Counted from the first letter of the stretch, positions 1 to 7,906 are shown. The stretch: 64,000 nt of DNA from JAAZIN01 sp964441025 (GCA_964441025.1 CAYTXG010000008.1:1-64000); one strand, 5' to 3'. A program made the numbers and translations. The notes: generated by a model not told the origin, from the letters alone.

Positions 1-31
1 GAACCCGCTGGACCTTCCTTACCCTATTCAA

Positions 32-124
32 CTTTCAAAGAACAGCTTCGCCCGCTCCCGCGGGCAACGCCTATCTTAGCACAGGGTTCTGGAGCTGTCA
101 AGGCTATAAAAATTTGTTTTTAGA
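32..124 (-). promoter_or_regulatory. rRNA operon promoter, UP element and boxA antiterminator
   Basis: Read on the minus strand there is TTGACA (96-101), a 17-bp spacer and TAAGAT (73-78), with an A/T-rich UP-like stretch just upstream (about 104-124). Downstream, at 32-45, lies CTGTTCTTTGAAAG, which matches the boxA antitermination element of Firmicutes rRNA leaders. The strong promoter, UP element and boxA together indicate an rRNA operon transcribed leftward, with its structural genes outside the window. Confidence 0.8.
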
Positions 125-207
125 AAACATGCTTTGCCCCTCTATGTGGGTAATATTTCATTTCGGACCCGGCGAAATACAGCGGTTCACTTGCAAAAAC
201 CTCCGGT

Positions 208-891
208 TCAATTACCGATTTCCCGATACCCCTGCGCGGCCCGGGGAAATGACAGATTGATCAACGTCTCGGGAACTTCGCCTATATATATGGTATCGGC
301 CAGAGGCATCACCGTAAATACTTCAATGGAATCCTTAATCAAGGGAATTATTATCTGCACTTCGGTGATTACCTGCAAATATATTTTGTGCCGGGTCTGG
401 TTTATGCCCGCCTCCTCAAACGAATCAAATACCACAGTATTCACACGGCCCATAGGTTTTATCCTGACCGGTATTTCAGGCCCCCGCCCTGCCAGAAAAA
501 AGATGTTTGTAGCCTGGCCCAGCGGGATTTTTATATCGCTTTTGCTGATTTCGGTCACCACATTCCCCGTTGCAACGGTTGTTAGGGCCATGATCCTGTT
601 TATTTCCGCTATGTTTGTTTGAGCCATTACTATTTTACCCACGTCATCCTTCTCTGTTACAACCAGGTCTTTGTAATTTACTGTAGGCACTACTTCCTCC
701 AAAATAACCTTGTTGATGGCCCTGGTGGCAATACCGTCACAGATCATCACGGCGGCGGCAAAAATTGAGGGGCGAATTTTTCGATCAACGGCGAGCAACC
801 CTTCCACGAGAAGCAGTAGGGTCAGGACAAAGAGCAGAAATGAAAACACACTACCCGGTGAGATGGGCCGGTAACGGCGTCTGCGCAGCAC
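208..891 (-). CDS. yunB: sporulation protein YunB
   Basis: A 227-residue protein with a short basic N-terminus, one N-terminal membrane segment (about residues 14-34) and a soluble domain rich in Ile/Val beta strands. Length, the early anchor and the C-terminal region match the YunB family, made in the mother cell during sporulation in Bacillus. Its biochemical role is not known. The start is a GTG at 891 preceded by a GGGGGAG ribosome site. It is the first gene inside the divergent rRNA promoter at the left edge and lies 149 bp downstream of tyrS on the same strand. Confidence 0.85.
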   Translation of the reverse strand: MLRRRRYRPISPGSVFSFLLFVLTLLLLVEGLLAVDRKIRPSIFAAAVMICDGIATRAINKVILEEVVPTVNYKDLVVTEKDDVGKIVMAQTNIAEINRIMALTTVATGNVVTEISKSDIKIPLGQATNIFFLAGRGPEIPVRIKPMGRVNTVVFDSFEEAGINQTRHKIYLQVITEVQIIIPLIKDSIEVFTVMPLADTIYIGEVPETLINLSFPRAAQGYREIGN

Positions 892-1040
892 AAAATTCTC
901 CCCCCGGTATGCTTATTCGCTTTCCGGGGGGATTAGAACGCTGCTTGTGCTTTATCCAATACTCAGCAGGGGATCATGCCTGGGAGCTAACGGGCATAAT
1001 AAAGGGCCGGTCTGCCGCTTCAGCAACCCACATTTTAAGC

Positions 1041-2258
1041 TCAGCTGAAGATAACACGGGCAAATTTTCTTTTTCCCACCTGCAAAACATATTCGCCCCG
1101 GGGCTGGATCCGGGCCTCAATTTTTTCCACCTGCTCTCCGTCCACCCTGACCCCGCCCTGCCGGATCAGGCGGCGGGCTTCACTCTTGCTTGCGGCTAGC
1201 CCTGTTTTCACCAGCAGCGAAACCAGATCAGGGGGTGAAGCGGCGCTTATTTGAAAATGGGGCATCTGCCCGGGCATCTCACCCCTTTGGAAAACCCGTT
1301 TGAAGTTTTCCTCAGCCCGCTTCGCGGCTTCGGCCCCGTGGTAAAGGGATACTATCTCCCGGGCCAGCCGCATCTTGGCATCTCTGGGATGAAGACGTCC
1401 GTTCCGGCACTCTTCGATAATGCGCCCGGATTCTGCCGCAGAAAAAGCTGTACCCAGGCGGTAAAATTCGGGCATGATCTCGTCCGCTATGGACATCACC
1501 TTCCCATAGATCTCCTCCGGCGGTTCACTTATGCCGATGTAATTGCCCAGGCTTTTGCTCATCTTCTGGACGCCGTCTGTCCCAACCAGTATGGGCATAG
1601 TCAGAGCCACCTGCGGTTCCTGGCCGTACTCTTTCTGCAGGTGGCGCCCCATAAGCAGGTTAAATTTCTGCTCCGTAGCCCCGAATTCGATATCAGCCCT
1701 CACGGCAATGGAGTCGTAACCCTGCATCAAGGGATAGAAAAATTCATGAACACCGATGGGCAAGTTATCACGGTAACGATTGGCAAAATCCTCCCTCTCC
1801 AGCATCCGCGCCACAGTGTAGGTGGATGCGATCTTGAGCACATCGCCGAATTTCAACTTGCCCAGCCACTGGCTGTTAAAGAGGAGCTCTGTTTTCTCCT
1901 CATCGATGATTTTAAATATCTGCTCCTGGTAAGTGCGGGCGTTGGCCAGAACCTCCTCCCTGGTAAGCTGCGGCCGGGTTTCAGAGCGGTTCGTGGGATC
2001 GCCGATTAACCCGGTAAAATCACCCAGAATAATGACCAGCTGGTGCCCCATCTCCTGAAAAGTTTTCATCTTGTGCAGCACCACGGCATGCCCAAGGTGA
2101 ATATCAGGGGCCGAGGGATCGATGCCCAGCTTGCAGCGCAGCGGTTTCTTTTCTGCGCAGCTGCGCCTCAGTTTGCTCGCCAGCTCCTCTGCAGAGATTA
2201 TCTCAGCCACATTCTCCTCTATCCGCGCCAGCTGCTCATCTACCGGCGGCATACCCAT
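1041..2258 (-). CDS. tyrS: tyrosyl-tRNA synthetase
   Basis: Class I aminoacyl-tRNA synthetase that charges tRNA-Tyr. The HIGH motif appears as HLGH near residue 55, the KMSKS motif is present exactly as KMSKS in the middle third, and a C-terminal S4-like RNA-binding domain follows. The overall form resembles the TyrZ-type bacterial enzymes. An in-frame ATG exists at 2279, but the ATG at 2258 has a much better ribosome site (GAGGAGG, 8 nt upstream), so I start there (405 aa). No T-box leader is visible: the upstream gap is only about 150 bp and is filled by short palindromic repeats. Confidence 0.93.
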   Translation of the reverse strand: MGMPPVDEQLARIEENVAEIISAEELASKLRRSCAEKKPLRCKLGIDPSAPDIHLGHAVVLHKMKTFQEMGHQLVIILGDFTGLIGDPTNRSETRPQLTREEVLANARTYQEQIFKIIDEEKTELLFNSQWLGKLKFGDVLKIASTYTVARMLEREDFANRYRDNLPIGVHEFFYPLMQGYDSIAVRADIEFGATEQKFNLLMGRHLQKEYGQEPQVALTMPILVGTDGVQKMSKSLGNYIGISEPPEEIYGKVMSIADEIMPEFYRLGTAFSAAESGRIIEECRNGRLHPRDAKMRLAREIVSLYHGAEAAKRAEENFKRVFQRGEMPGQMPHFQISAASPPDLVSLLVKTGLAASKSEARRLIRQGGVRVDGEQVEKIEARIQPRGEYVLQVGKRKFARVIFS

Positions 2259-2332
2259 ATTAACAACCTCCTCACTCATTCTCCTGACGATCTATATTAT
2301 ACCATTTTAAACCATTACAACAGCCTTCTCCC

Positions 2333-2451
2333 AAAAGTTACTCCCCCCGGGTGCCTGGCACCGGCCGCTAAAAAGTTACTCCCCCCGGGTGCCTGGCACC
2401 GGCCGCTACTAATTACTCCCCCGGGGTGCCTGGCACCCGGGGGGAGTAATT
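2333..2451. repeat. three GGTGCCTGGCACC palindromic repeats
   Basis: Two identical 37-bp direct repeats occupy 2333-2369 and 2371-2407, each built around CCCCCCGGGTGCCTGGCACC. They are followed at 2411-2451 by a near-perfect palindrome with arms AATTACTCCCCC/GGGGGAGTAATT around the same GGTGCCTGGCACC core. The elements are REP-like. The third copy runs into the 3' end of the MBL-fold gene and encodes its last residues. Confidence 0.85.
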
Positions 2452-3230
2452 GTGTATTTTCCCAGATCGATTTTCATTCCGTCAGCGGCGGCAATTATTT
2501 CAATGCCTGTTTCTTCTGTCAGGCGCTGAGCAAGAAGGTAGGGTTTGTGGTTCAGCATGGTGGTTCCAAAATGGGTCAACACCGCCAGACGCGGTTGGAT
2601 CTCCTTTATTAAAGCCGAGGCGCCCCCCAGATCAAGATGCTGGATCACCCTGTGGGCCGGAGATTCATAAAGTACTACGTTGAGAATAAGGATGCCGCTT
2701 TTTGCATAGTGCTCCGCCAGCTCCGGAAAGAAGGCGGTATCGCTGATAAATGAAACCTGCCCGTGAGGAAGGTCAAAGGTCAGCCCGTATGTCTCAACAG
2801 GGTGGCGGTTGCGCACGGGTGCAAAAAAATCAATTCCTGCCAGCCGGTAGCGTCCCCCTTCCCGGAGCAGTTCGAGCCGCTCCACTGCCTGGCGGGTATG
2901 GCGGAAAACAACGGGTTCATCACTCCCAACAGCATCAGCAGGCGCAAAAAGCGCCCCCCGGCGGTTAAAGGTCCCCTGAGTCATCGCCTCTATGAGCACA
3001 TTGATGTCGGTGGAATGGTCCAGGTGGCGGTGGGTTAGAATGATGGCATCGAGCTTTTCAGGATCCAGCTTCGGCCTGCTGGAGAAGCAGCGAGCGAGTG
3101 TTCCCGGGCCCGGGTCCAGAAGAATGTTCGTTCCCTGCAGAGAACACCAGGTCCCGGCCGATGAACGAAGCTGTTTCGACACCACAAATCGCGCCCCGGC
3201 AGTGCCCATAAATTTGATCCAGTCACCCAA
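2409..3230 (-). CDS. MBL-fold metal-dependent hydrolase
   Basis: A 273-residue metallo-beta-lactamase-fold protein. The zinc motif HxHxDH is present as HRHLDH (H67, H69, D71, H72), after a GTAG-like first loop, and further conserved His residues follow (RHPVE, THFG). This resembles the PhnP/YycJ/RNase Z superfamily of phosphodiesterase-type hydrolases, but I cannot name a substrate. The start is a TTG at 3230 with a GGAGG site 10 nt upstream. Oddity: the last dozen residues (TPPGCQAPRGSN) are encoded by the adjacent palindromic repeat, so the native C-terminus has probably been replaced. Confidence 0.8.
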   Translation of the reverse strand: MGDWIKFMGTAGARFVVSKQLRSSAGTWCSLQGTNILLDPGPGTLARCFSSRPKLDPEKLDAIILTHRHLDHSTDINVLIEAMTQGTFNRRGALFAPADAVGSDEPVVFRHTRQAVERLELLREGGRYRLAGIDFFAPVRNRHPVETYGLTFDLPHGQVSFISDTAFFPELAEHYAKSGILILNVVLYESPAHRVIQHLDLGGASALIKEIQPRLAVLTHFGTTMLNHKPYLLAQRLTEETGIEIIAAADGMKIDLGKYTITPPGCQAPRGSN

Positions 3231-3409
3231 ATCTTTCGCGCCTCCACCTGATCCGCTCAGGACCAGTCTATCACAACAGCCCGCTCAATTGGCAAGATAA
3301 GCCTGACCGGTGGTTTTGCTGATGCTGATAATGACATTTTCTGATTACAGCATCTTTTTTCCTTCTCCATTAAAGCACGGTGGGAATAAATCCGGTCTGC
3401 GAATTACCG

Positions 3410-4033
3410 AAACGGGTAGGAGGCTGCCCATTATTTGGGCAGCCGACCTCCCTCACCACCGTACGTACCGTTCGGTATACGGCGGTTCCAAAGTTTGGTG
3501 GTGTCGGTTTCGGCCATCTTGGGCGGCTCGCACACTTCTGCATACTCTTTCTGTTCCGCAGATACCCTTTGCAGATAGTCTTCAAGTTGAAGTTGTCTGT
3601 GTTTTAACCTGCCGCTTTCAGTGGCTTTCATTGACCCTCACCTTCTTTGGTTCAGCCCTTCCGCAAGTAACGCGCTACCTGCGTACTATGGCTTCTGCTG
3701 ACTTCTCACGGCAAATCTTGTTTCAACCGGGTTTCTTACTCTGTTTCCACCCGTCCGTGAGACCTCCCCGGGTAAGAGCGCAGTCTTTCCTTCCATCTAC
3801 CTGCCACATTTACACCGCGGACTTCCGGATAGTTTGGGGCTTCAGTTTGTTTTGCAACCTTACCCAGTCCGCACATGCCTGATGTGGTTCCTGTTCGTCA
3901 GGCCGGAAGTTTGCCGCCGGCTTCCTTCAGATTCCACCTCGCGGTGGACACCCTTGCCTTTGGCTATGTGCTTGGCACTATCAACCCGCACTCAGGACTT
4001 GCACCCGTTAGACTGCACCCATGCCGGGCGCAC
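3410..4033 (-). mobile_element. group IIC intron with most of its reverse transcriptase deleted
   Basis: On the minus strand the element opens with GTGCGCCCGGCATGGGTGCA (from 4033). It continues through sequence typical of group IIC domain I (including TTACCCGGGGAGGTCT and GTCAGCAGAAG). It ends with a domain V hairpin GAACCGCCGTATACC-GAAC-GGTACGTACGGTGGTG (about 3455-3487) and a domain VI hairpin (about 3418-3446). These match the Oceanobacillus iheyensis group IIC intron pattern. Only about 620 nt long, it lacks the usual 1.2-kb reverse-transcriptase reading frame. It sits directly behind an intrinsic terminator, the usual group IIC target. The exact 3' splice position is uncertain by several bases. 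Confidence 0.85.
3431..3631 (-). pseudogene. remnant of group II intron-encoded protein
   Basis: A 66-codon frame inside the intron begins MKATESGR and continues QLQLEDYLQR, typical of the first residues of group II intron reverse transcriptase/maturases. After about 38 residues it jumps into sequence next to domain V, so the whole reverse transcriptase, maturase and any endonuclease domain are missing. A clean internal deletion is the simplest explanation. The RNA could only move if a maturase were supplied in trans. Confidence 0.7.
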
Positions 4034-4040
4034 AAAATAA

Positions 4041-4067
4041 GGGGCTGCTTCTTTATCAAGCAGCCCC
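4041..4067 (-). terminator. intrinsic terminator of rnpB; group IIC target site
   Basis: Perfect 10-bp stem GGGGCTGCTT / AAGCAGCCCC with a 7-nt loop, followed on the minus strand by TTATTTT. The intron 5' end begins immediately after this T-rich tail, matching the group IIC habit of inserting behind terminator hairpins. Confidence 0.85.
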
Positions 4068-4086
4068 TTCCTTTTATAACCGGGAA

Positions 4087-4545
4087 CCCGAGCAAACTGG
4101 TAAGCCGAGTTCTGTTTTTGGCAACCATCTATCTTGGACGCCAGTTGCCTGGCGCCTCCAGCGACCAAACCCGAGGAGTCAGCGGGCAACCTCATCCCCC
4201 TCCTATTTGGTCTTGCTCCGGGTGGGGTTTACCTAGCAAACCGGTCTCCCGGTTTCTGGTGCGCTCTTACCGCACCGTTGCACCCTTGCCCCTTACTGGA
4301 GGTTGGAAATTGGATGTGAGAAGTTAGAAATACACTTTGAGTGCAATATAATGCATCGCTTCCCATGCCCTTCCAACCTCTTAGCTCCAACATCTAACTT
4401 CCAGCAGGAGGCGGTATATTTTCTGTGGCACTGGCCTTAGGGTCACCCCCACTGGGCGTTACCCAGCACCCTGCCCTGCGGAGCTCGGACTTTCCTCGAG
4501 AACCGCCTCGCGGTCATGTTCCCGCGGCTGCCTTGCTTACTCGGG
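4087..4545 (-). ncRNA. rnpB: RNase P RNA (type A)
   Basis: The catalytic RNA of RNase P, which matures tRNA 5' ends. Conserved blocks on the minus strand are GAGGAAAGTCCGAGCTCC (P4/CR-I region), ACAGAAAATATACCGCC, GGTAAGAGCGCACC, and near the 3' end AGATAGATGGTTGCC. P1 pairs CCCGAGTAAGC (4535-4545) with GTTTGCTCGGG (4087-4097), fixing both ends. The P12 position carries an unusually long hairpin of about 110 nt (4295-4404). The first 32 nt of the gene overlap the 3' end of ylbL. Confidence 0.93.
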
Positions 4546-5584
4546 TCCAACCCCGGTTGTTGGGATCCAAGTATAACATGCCCTGTTCAAGGGTGTCAAA
4601 GGAACCAAGGTAATCAAGGGCATCCTGCAATGTTTTTACCGGAACCAGGGTGATATGATGCACCGCCTTTTTTGCCTCCTGGTAATTTTCAGCGGGGACC
4701 AGAAAGTATTCGGCGCCGGCGCGTTCCGCGGCGATAACTTTTTGAAAAACTCCGCCGATCGGACCGATATTTTCGTTAATATCAATGGTTCCCGTCCCCG
4801 CAACAAGCTTTCCGCCGGTCAGATCACCCGGCTCAAGCTGATTTAAAATCTCCAGAACAAACATCATCCCCGCTGATGGGCCGCCGATTTGACCCGTTTC
4901 CATCTCGATATCAACGGGCAAAAGAGGCTTCCAGTCGAGGGTGGAAATATAAACGCCCAGGGCGGGTAGCCCGGGATCATCAGGATGGGGCCCGGTGGTT
5001 ATGCTGAGCCTCAGCTCCTCGTCATCGCGTAACACCGTCAGTTCAACAGGATCCCCGATCTGCCTCTTCTGCACTGCCGAAATTACCTCGCCTGCCAGGG
5101 TTTTCGCCTCCCCATCCACCGCGGTAATGAGATCGCCCTTTTCCAGTATCCCCTCCGAGGGACTTTGATCTAAAAATCCGGCGACAATAACTCCCTCGCT
5201 GACGATCTCCACATCATAGCCGGCTCTTTTTAAAGCGACCACCTGGGCCGCGCTTTTACTCTCCTCCATCCACTGCTGCAAAATCCGGCGGTACTCCTGT
5301 TCCTGCATGCCCGGAGGGAGCACACTGGAGAGGCGCTGTAGCTCAATATAGGGATGGAAATAGCCGTAGACCAGCGTCCAGATGCTGCTGGACTGCTGCG
5401 CCACAGCTACCAGGAAAAATTTCCCTGTATCGCTTTGATCAGCCCCTTCCACACTCACCATCTCCCGGAGGTCCCTGGCGGTGCCGGGTTTGACCAGGAT
5501 AAAATCGGTTTTGATAAAAAATCCCATGAAGAAGAGGGCAAAGATGAGTAAAACAAAAAGCAGCTTCTTTGTTCTATGCAGCAA
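4514..5584 (-). CDS. ylbL: PDZ/Lon-like membrane serine protease YlbL
   Basis: A 356-residue protein with one N-terminal membrane anchor (about residues 8-24), a PDZ domain (about 125-200) and a C-terminal Lon-type S16 protease domain. The catalytic dyad is visible: Ser237 in GGPSAGM and Lys282 in GGVFQKV. YlbL/SepM relatives cleave substrates at the outer membrane face; in Bacillus YlbL is linked to cell-division control after DNA damage. It follows ylbK by 3 bp, as in the Bacillus ylb cluster. The last codons overlap the 5' end of rnpB and contain its promoter, so the C-terminal tail is constrained by the RNA. Confidence 0.9.
   Translation of the reverse strand: MLHRTKKLLFVLLIFALFFMGFFIKTDFILVKPGTARDLREMVSVEGADQSDTGKFFLVAVAQQSSSIWTLVYGYFHPYIELQRLSSVLPPGMQEQEYRRILQQWMEESKSAAQVVALKRAGYDVEIVSEGVIVAGFLDQSPSEGILEKGDLITAVDGEAKTLAGEVISAVQKRQIGDPVELTVLRDDEELRLSITTGPHPDDPGLPALGVYISTLDWKPLLPVDIEMETGQIGGPSAGMMFVLEILNQLEPGDLTGGKLVAGTGTIDINENIGPIGGVFQKVIAAERAGAEYFLVPAENYQEAKKAVHHITLVPVKTLQDALDYLGSFDTLEQGMLYLDPNNRGWTRVSKAAAGT
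4570..4599 (-). promoter_or_regulatory. sigma-A promoter of rnpB inside ylbL
   Basis: TTGACA (4594-4599), an 18-bp spacer and TATACT (4570-4575) on the minus strand, about 25 bp before the RNase P P1 helix. The promoter lies wholly inside the 3' end of the ylbL coding sequence. Confidence 0.75.
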
Positions 5585-5587
5585 AAT

Positions 5588-6364
5588 TCATCTCTCTTTC
5601 CAGGCTTTGGCCGGCAGAGGAAGGGCTTGCCGTGCAGCCGCTTCGCCCCTGGCGATAGCCTCTCCTACGCGGTGAAAATCAAAGGGGCCCAGATCGCTCA
5701 CTTCAGGATTAATGAGCACATCCGCATCGAGACATTGTTTGCGATGTATTTCCCGAGCCATAATATCCAGGGATTTTGACATCACGTCGAATATGTGATT
5801 TATTTTGTAGTTTCCCACCTGAACACCAACATCAACAGCGATTACTAGATCTGCGCCCATCTCCCTGACTGCCGGGGCGGGAACCCTTTCCAGAACACCG
5901 CCGTCAACAAGTAGTCTTCCCCCAATCTCCACGGGGCTAAAAATACCGGGAATAGCGCAGGAGGCCCGCACTGCCCTGGCGATTGAGCCTTCATTTAAAA
6001 TAACCCTTTCGCCGCCGATCAGATCAACAGCCACCACCGCCAATGGCAGGGACAGATCCTCGAAGGTGCGCCGCCCGGTGAGCATATAGAGCAGTTGTTC
6101 CAGTTTCTCACCGGCAATCAGACCCATGCGTGGAAATGTAAAGTCTATCCACGTGCGGCGGGAAATCCGCTGCGCCAGACGCTCAATGAGTTTTAATTTC
6201 AGACCGCAGGCATAAAGTGCGGCAACCAGGCTGCCCATGCTGGTCCCGGCAATAAAGTCTATCTCTATTCCCATTTCCTGCAAAACATTGAGCACCCCGA
6301 TATGAGCCAGGCCCCGGGCCAGGCCGCCGCCTAAAGCCAAACCAATTTTAGAGTTCTTCAGCAT
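5588..6364 (-). CDS. ylbK: patatin-like phospholipase YlbK
   Basis: A patatin-fold serine lipase. The oxyanion glycine-rich loop is LALGGGLARG, the nucleophile elbow is GTSMG, and the dyad aspartate lies in VDGGV. The RssA/YlbK family consists of predicted esterases of unknown substrate. I place the start at the ATG at 6364, just before the fold begins; an in-frame ATG at 6394 would add ten residues with no better ribosome site. It sits between a small membrane protein and ylbL. Confidence 0.85.
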   Translation of the reverse strand: MLKNSKIGLALGGGLARGLAHIGVLNVLQEMGIEIDFIAGTSMGSLVAALYACGLKLKLIERLAQRISRRTWIDFTFPRMGLIAGEKLEQLLYMLTGRRTFEDLSLPLAVVAVDLIGGERVILNEGSIARAVRASCAIPGIFSPVEIGGRLLVDGGVLERVPAPAVREMGADLVIAVDVGVQVGNYKINHIFDVMSKSLDIMAREIHRKQCLDADVLINPEVSDLGPFDFHRVGEAIARGEAAARQALPLPAKAWKER

Positions 6365-6394
6365 GGACCACCCTAACCTTTGCTGCATCTGCAT

Positions 6395-6619
6395 CTAAAT
6401 CAGGTAGAAGGCATAATACAAAAGGTAAAGAGCCACTGCGCAGGTCAGCACACCGCCAATGCGTAGCACCATGATATAGGCCGGAATGGGAGGGATATCC
6501 TTTGCCTTCCGGCCTATGCGCATCCACCAGAACAATTTAGGATAAAAAAGCGCCACCAATCCTACAGCAAGAATAAATAAGGTCAATATTAGAAAACTGG
6601 GTTTACTTGATGGGGGCAT
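6395..6619 (-). CDS. small two-helix membrane protein, hypothetical
   Basis: About 74 residues with two hydrophobic segments separated by a basic loop (RIGRKAKDIPP). The C-terminal segment contains RIGGVL, as in small DUF6199-like proteins, but I do not recognise it firmly. The ATG at 6619 has AAGGGATG upstream; an in-frame ATG at 6640 lacks a ribosome site. It occupies the place where ylbJ sits in Bacillus, between coaD and ylbK. Confidence 0.65.
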   Translation of the reverse strand: MPPSSKPSFLILTLFILAVGLVALFYPKLFWWMRIGRKAKDIPPIPAYIMVLRIGGVLTCAVALYLLYYAFYLI

Positions 6620-6782
6620 AAAAAAATCATCCCTTCTCATTTTCTAAGTATATTCTTTTGTACAGATTAATTTCCTTTTAAAAGTTGGAAATATTGTTGA
6701 AGACCGCAACAGGGCCGCCCGCTAGGGAATATGTATGAGACAGATTGCGGGGCCCGTACGTTAGCAGTAATTGTTTGCAGAC

Positions 6783-7265
6783 TCAGTCACGCTTAAATTT
6801 TTGAACAATACTGTCATATACCGCCGGCGGCACCAGATCCTTTATTTCTCCTCCGAAACCGGCGATCTCCTTTACAATACTGGAGCTCAGATAGGAATAT
6901 TTGCTGCTGGTAACCATAAACAGCGTCTCCACAGCAGAGTTCAATTTTTTATTGACCAGCGCCATCTGAAACTCAAACTCAAAGTCCGAAATAGCCCTTA
7001 AACCCTTGATGATTATATTGATATTCTTTTTTTCCACGTAGTCGATAAGCAGTCCTCCGAAAAAGTCAATCTCAACATTGGGATACCGGACGGTGCTGCG
7101 CCGCAACATATCCATTCTCTCTTTTACAGTAAAAACCGTCTGCTTGCGCGGATTTTCCAGGATTGCAACTATCAGATGATCCACAATGGCACTTGTCCTG
7201 GTGATAATATCCAAATGGCCTTTTGTGATAGGGTCAAAGCTGCCGGGGTAAATTGCTTTCTCCAT
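6783..7265 (-). CDS. coaD: phosphopantetheine adenylyltransferase
   Basis: Transfers AMP from ATP to 4'-phosphopantetheine, the penultimate step of coenzyme A synthesis. The 160-residue length is typical. Visible are the N-terminal GSFDPITKGH nucleotidyl-transferase signature (TxGH motif) and the C-terminal SSSIVKEIA motif of the family. It heads a minus-strand run with the small membrane gene, ylbK and ylbL. The gene usually found upstream (rsmD) is absent here. Confidence 0.95.
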   Translation of the reverse strand: MEKAIYPGSFDPITKGHLDIITRTSAIVDHLIVAILENPRKQTVFTVKERMDMLRRSTVRYPNVEIDFFGGLLIDYVEKKNINIIIKGLRAISDFEFEFQMALVNKKLNSAVETLFMVTSSKYSYLSSSIVKEIAGFGGEIKDLVPPAVYDSIVQKFKRD

Positions 7266-7558
7266 TGATCGAGCCCCCCCTTTAATCTTTCTGTAAGATT
7301 ATATAAGAATGATATTAGATTCGGCACTCCCGACCGCGGTTCCTTCTTGAAATTAAATAATAATTGTTTCAACTCCCCCCTTTTTAAATATTACTACTTA
7401 CTTTAGAGCCTCCTTTAACGTAATCCAAATGGTTGGTTTTTTTCCGGTGATGTATAAAAAAATCTTCAAACAGTCATAATACAGATGAAGCAACAATATT
7501 TCTCCAAAGCTCTTCCTCCGGTTTCTCCTCTCCCAACCGCCGCGCAAGCGGTGATTTG

Positions 7559-7592
7559 CCGCAGGCCGACTCAAGACCTGCGGTCTTTTTTA
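7559..7592 (+). terminator. orphan intrinsic terminator
   Basis: Stem CCGCAGG / CCTGCGG with an 11-nt loop, followed by TCTTTTTTA on the plus strand. A second small hairpin (ACCGC/GCGGT) lies just before it. Both flanking genes are on the minus strand, so this ends no annotated transcript. Confidence 0.6.
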
Positions 7593-7608
7593 CTTTAAAA
7601 TAATAAAA

Positions 7609-7626
7609 GGCGGGCCGCAGCCCGCC
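7609..7626 (-). terminator. intrinsic terminator of the SASP gene
   Basis: On the minus strand, GGCGGGC-TGCG-GCCCGCC is followed by TTTTATTATTTT, 23 bp past the SASP stop codon. Confidence 0.75.
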
Positions 7627-7649
7627 AATGTAATAAATCGAAAAAAGTG

Positions 7650-7874
7650 CTACAACTGAGTAGGATTAGTGCTGCCCTTACCGACCATTTGGTTTTGGGC
7701 GGAATGGATCATCTTCCGGACCATGTTCCCACCAATGTGGCCGTGCGTACGGGCGGGAAGCGCGCCCAGATCGCCAGTATAATCGATCCCCAGCTCATTG
7801 GCTACTTCCATTTTAAAGCTTTCAAGAGCATCGGCTGCTTCCAGAACCATAATTCGTCCCGGTCTCCGCGGCAT
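7650..7874 (-). CDS. alpha/beta-type small acid-soluble spore protein
   Basis: A 74-residue DNA-binding spore protein that coats spore chromosomes and protects them from UV and heat. The hallmarks are all present: MEVANELGI with the GPR-protease type cleavage context, then YTGDLGALPARTHGHIGG and NMVRKMI. The start follows an AAGGAGGTGA site. It is monocistronic, with a sigma-G-like promoter upstream and its own terminator. Confidence 0.95.
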   Translation of the reverse strand: MPRRPGRIMVLEAADALESFKMEVANELGIDYTGDLGALPARTHGHIGGNMVRKMIHSAQNQMVGKGSTNPTQL

Positions 7875-7906
7875 TTATTTTCACCTCCTTCTTTTTGATG
7901 CAATCT

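Larger units (their letters stand above)
7266..7649. other. 384-bp intergenic region with no gene
   Basis: No convincing reading frame on either strand. The left two thirds are A/T-rich. The right end holds two hairpins read on the plus strand (7536-7552 and 7559-7583, the latter followed by a T-run) and the SASP terminator on the minus strand. No plus-strand gene explains the first terminator. Confidence 0.6.

Noticed and set aside
2259..2450. T-box leader for tyrS
   Set aside because: No specifier stem or conserved T-box sequence; the gap holds only palindromic repeats.
2333..2451. CRISPR array
   Set aside because: The repeat units are adjacent with a 1-bp gap, have no spacers and no cas genes are in the window.
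208..3231. Long plus-strand frames opposite tyrS and the MBL gene
   Set aside because: They are antisense to well-identified genes, have no ribosome sites and encode Pro/Arg/His-rich, domain-free sequence.
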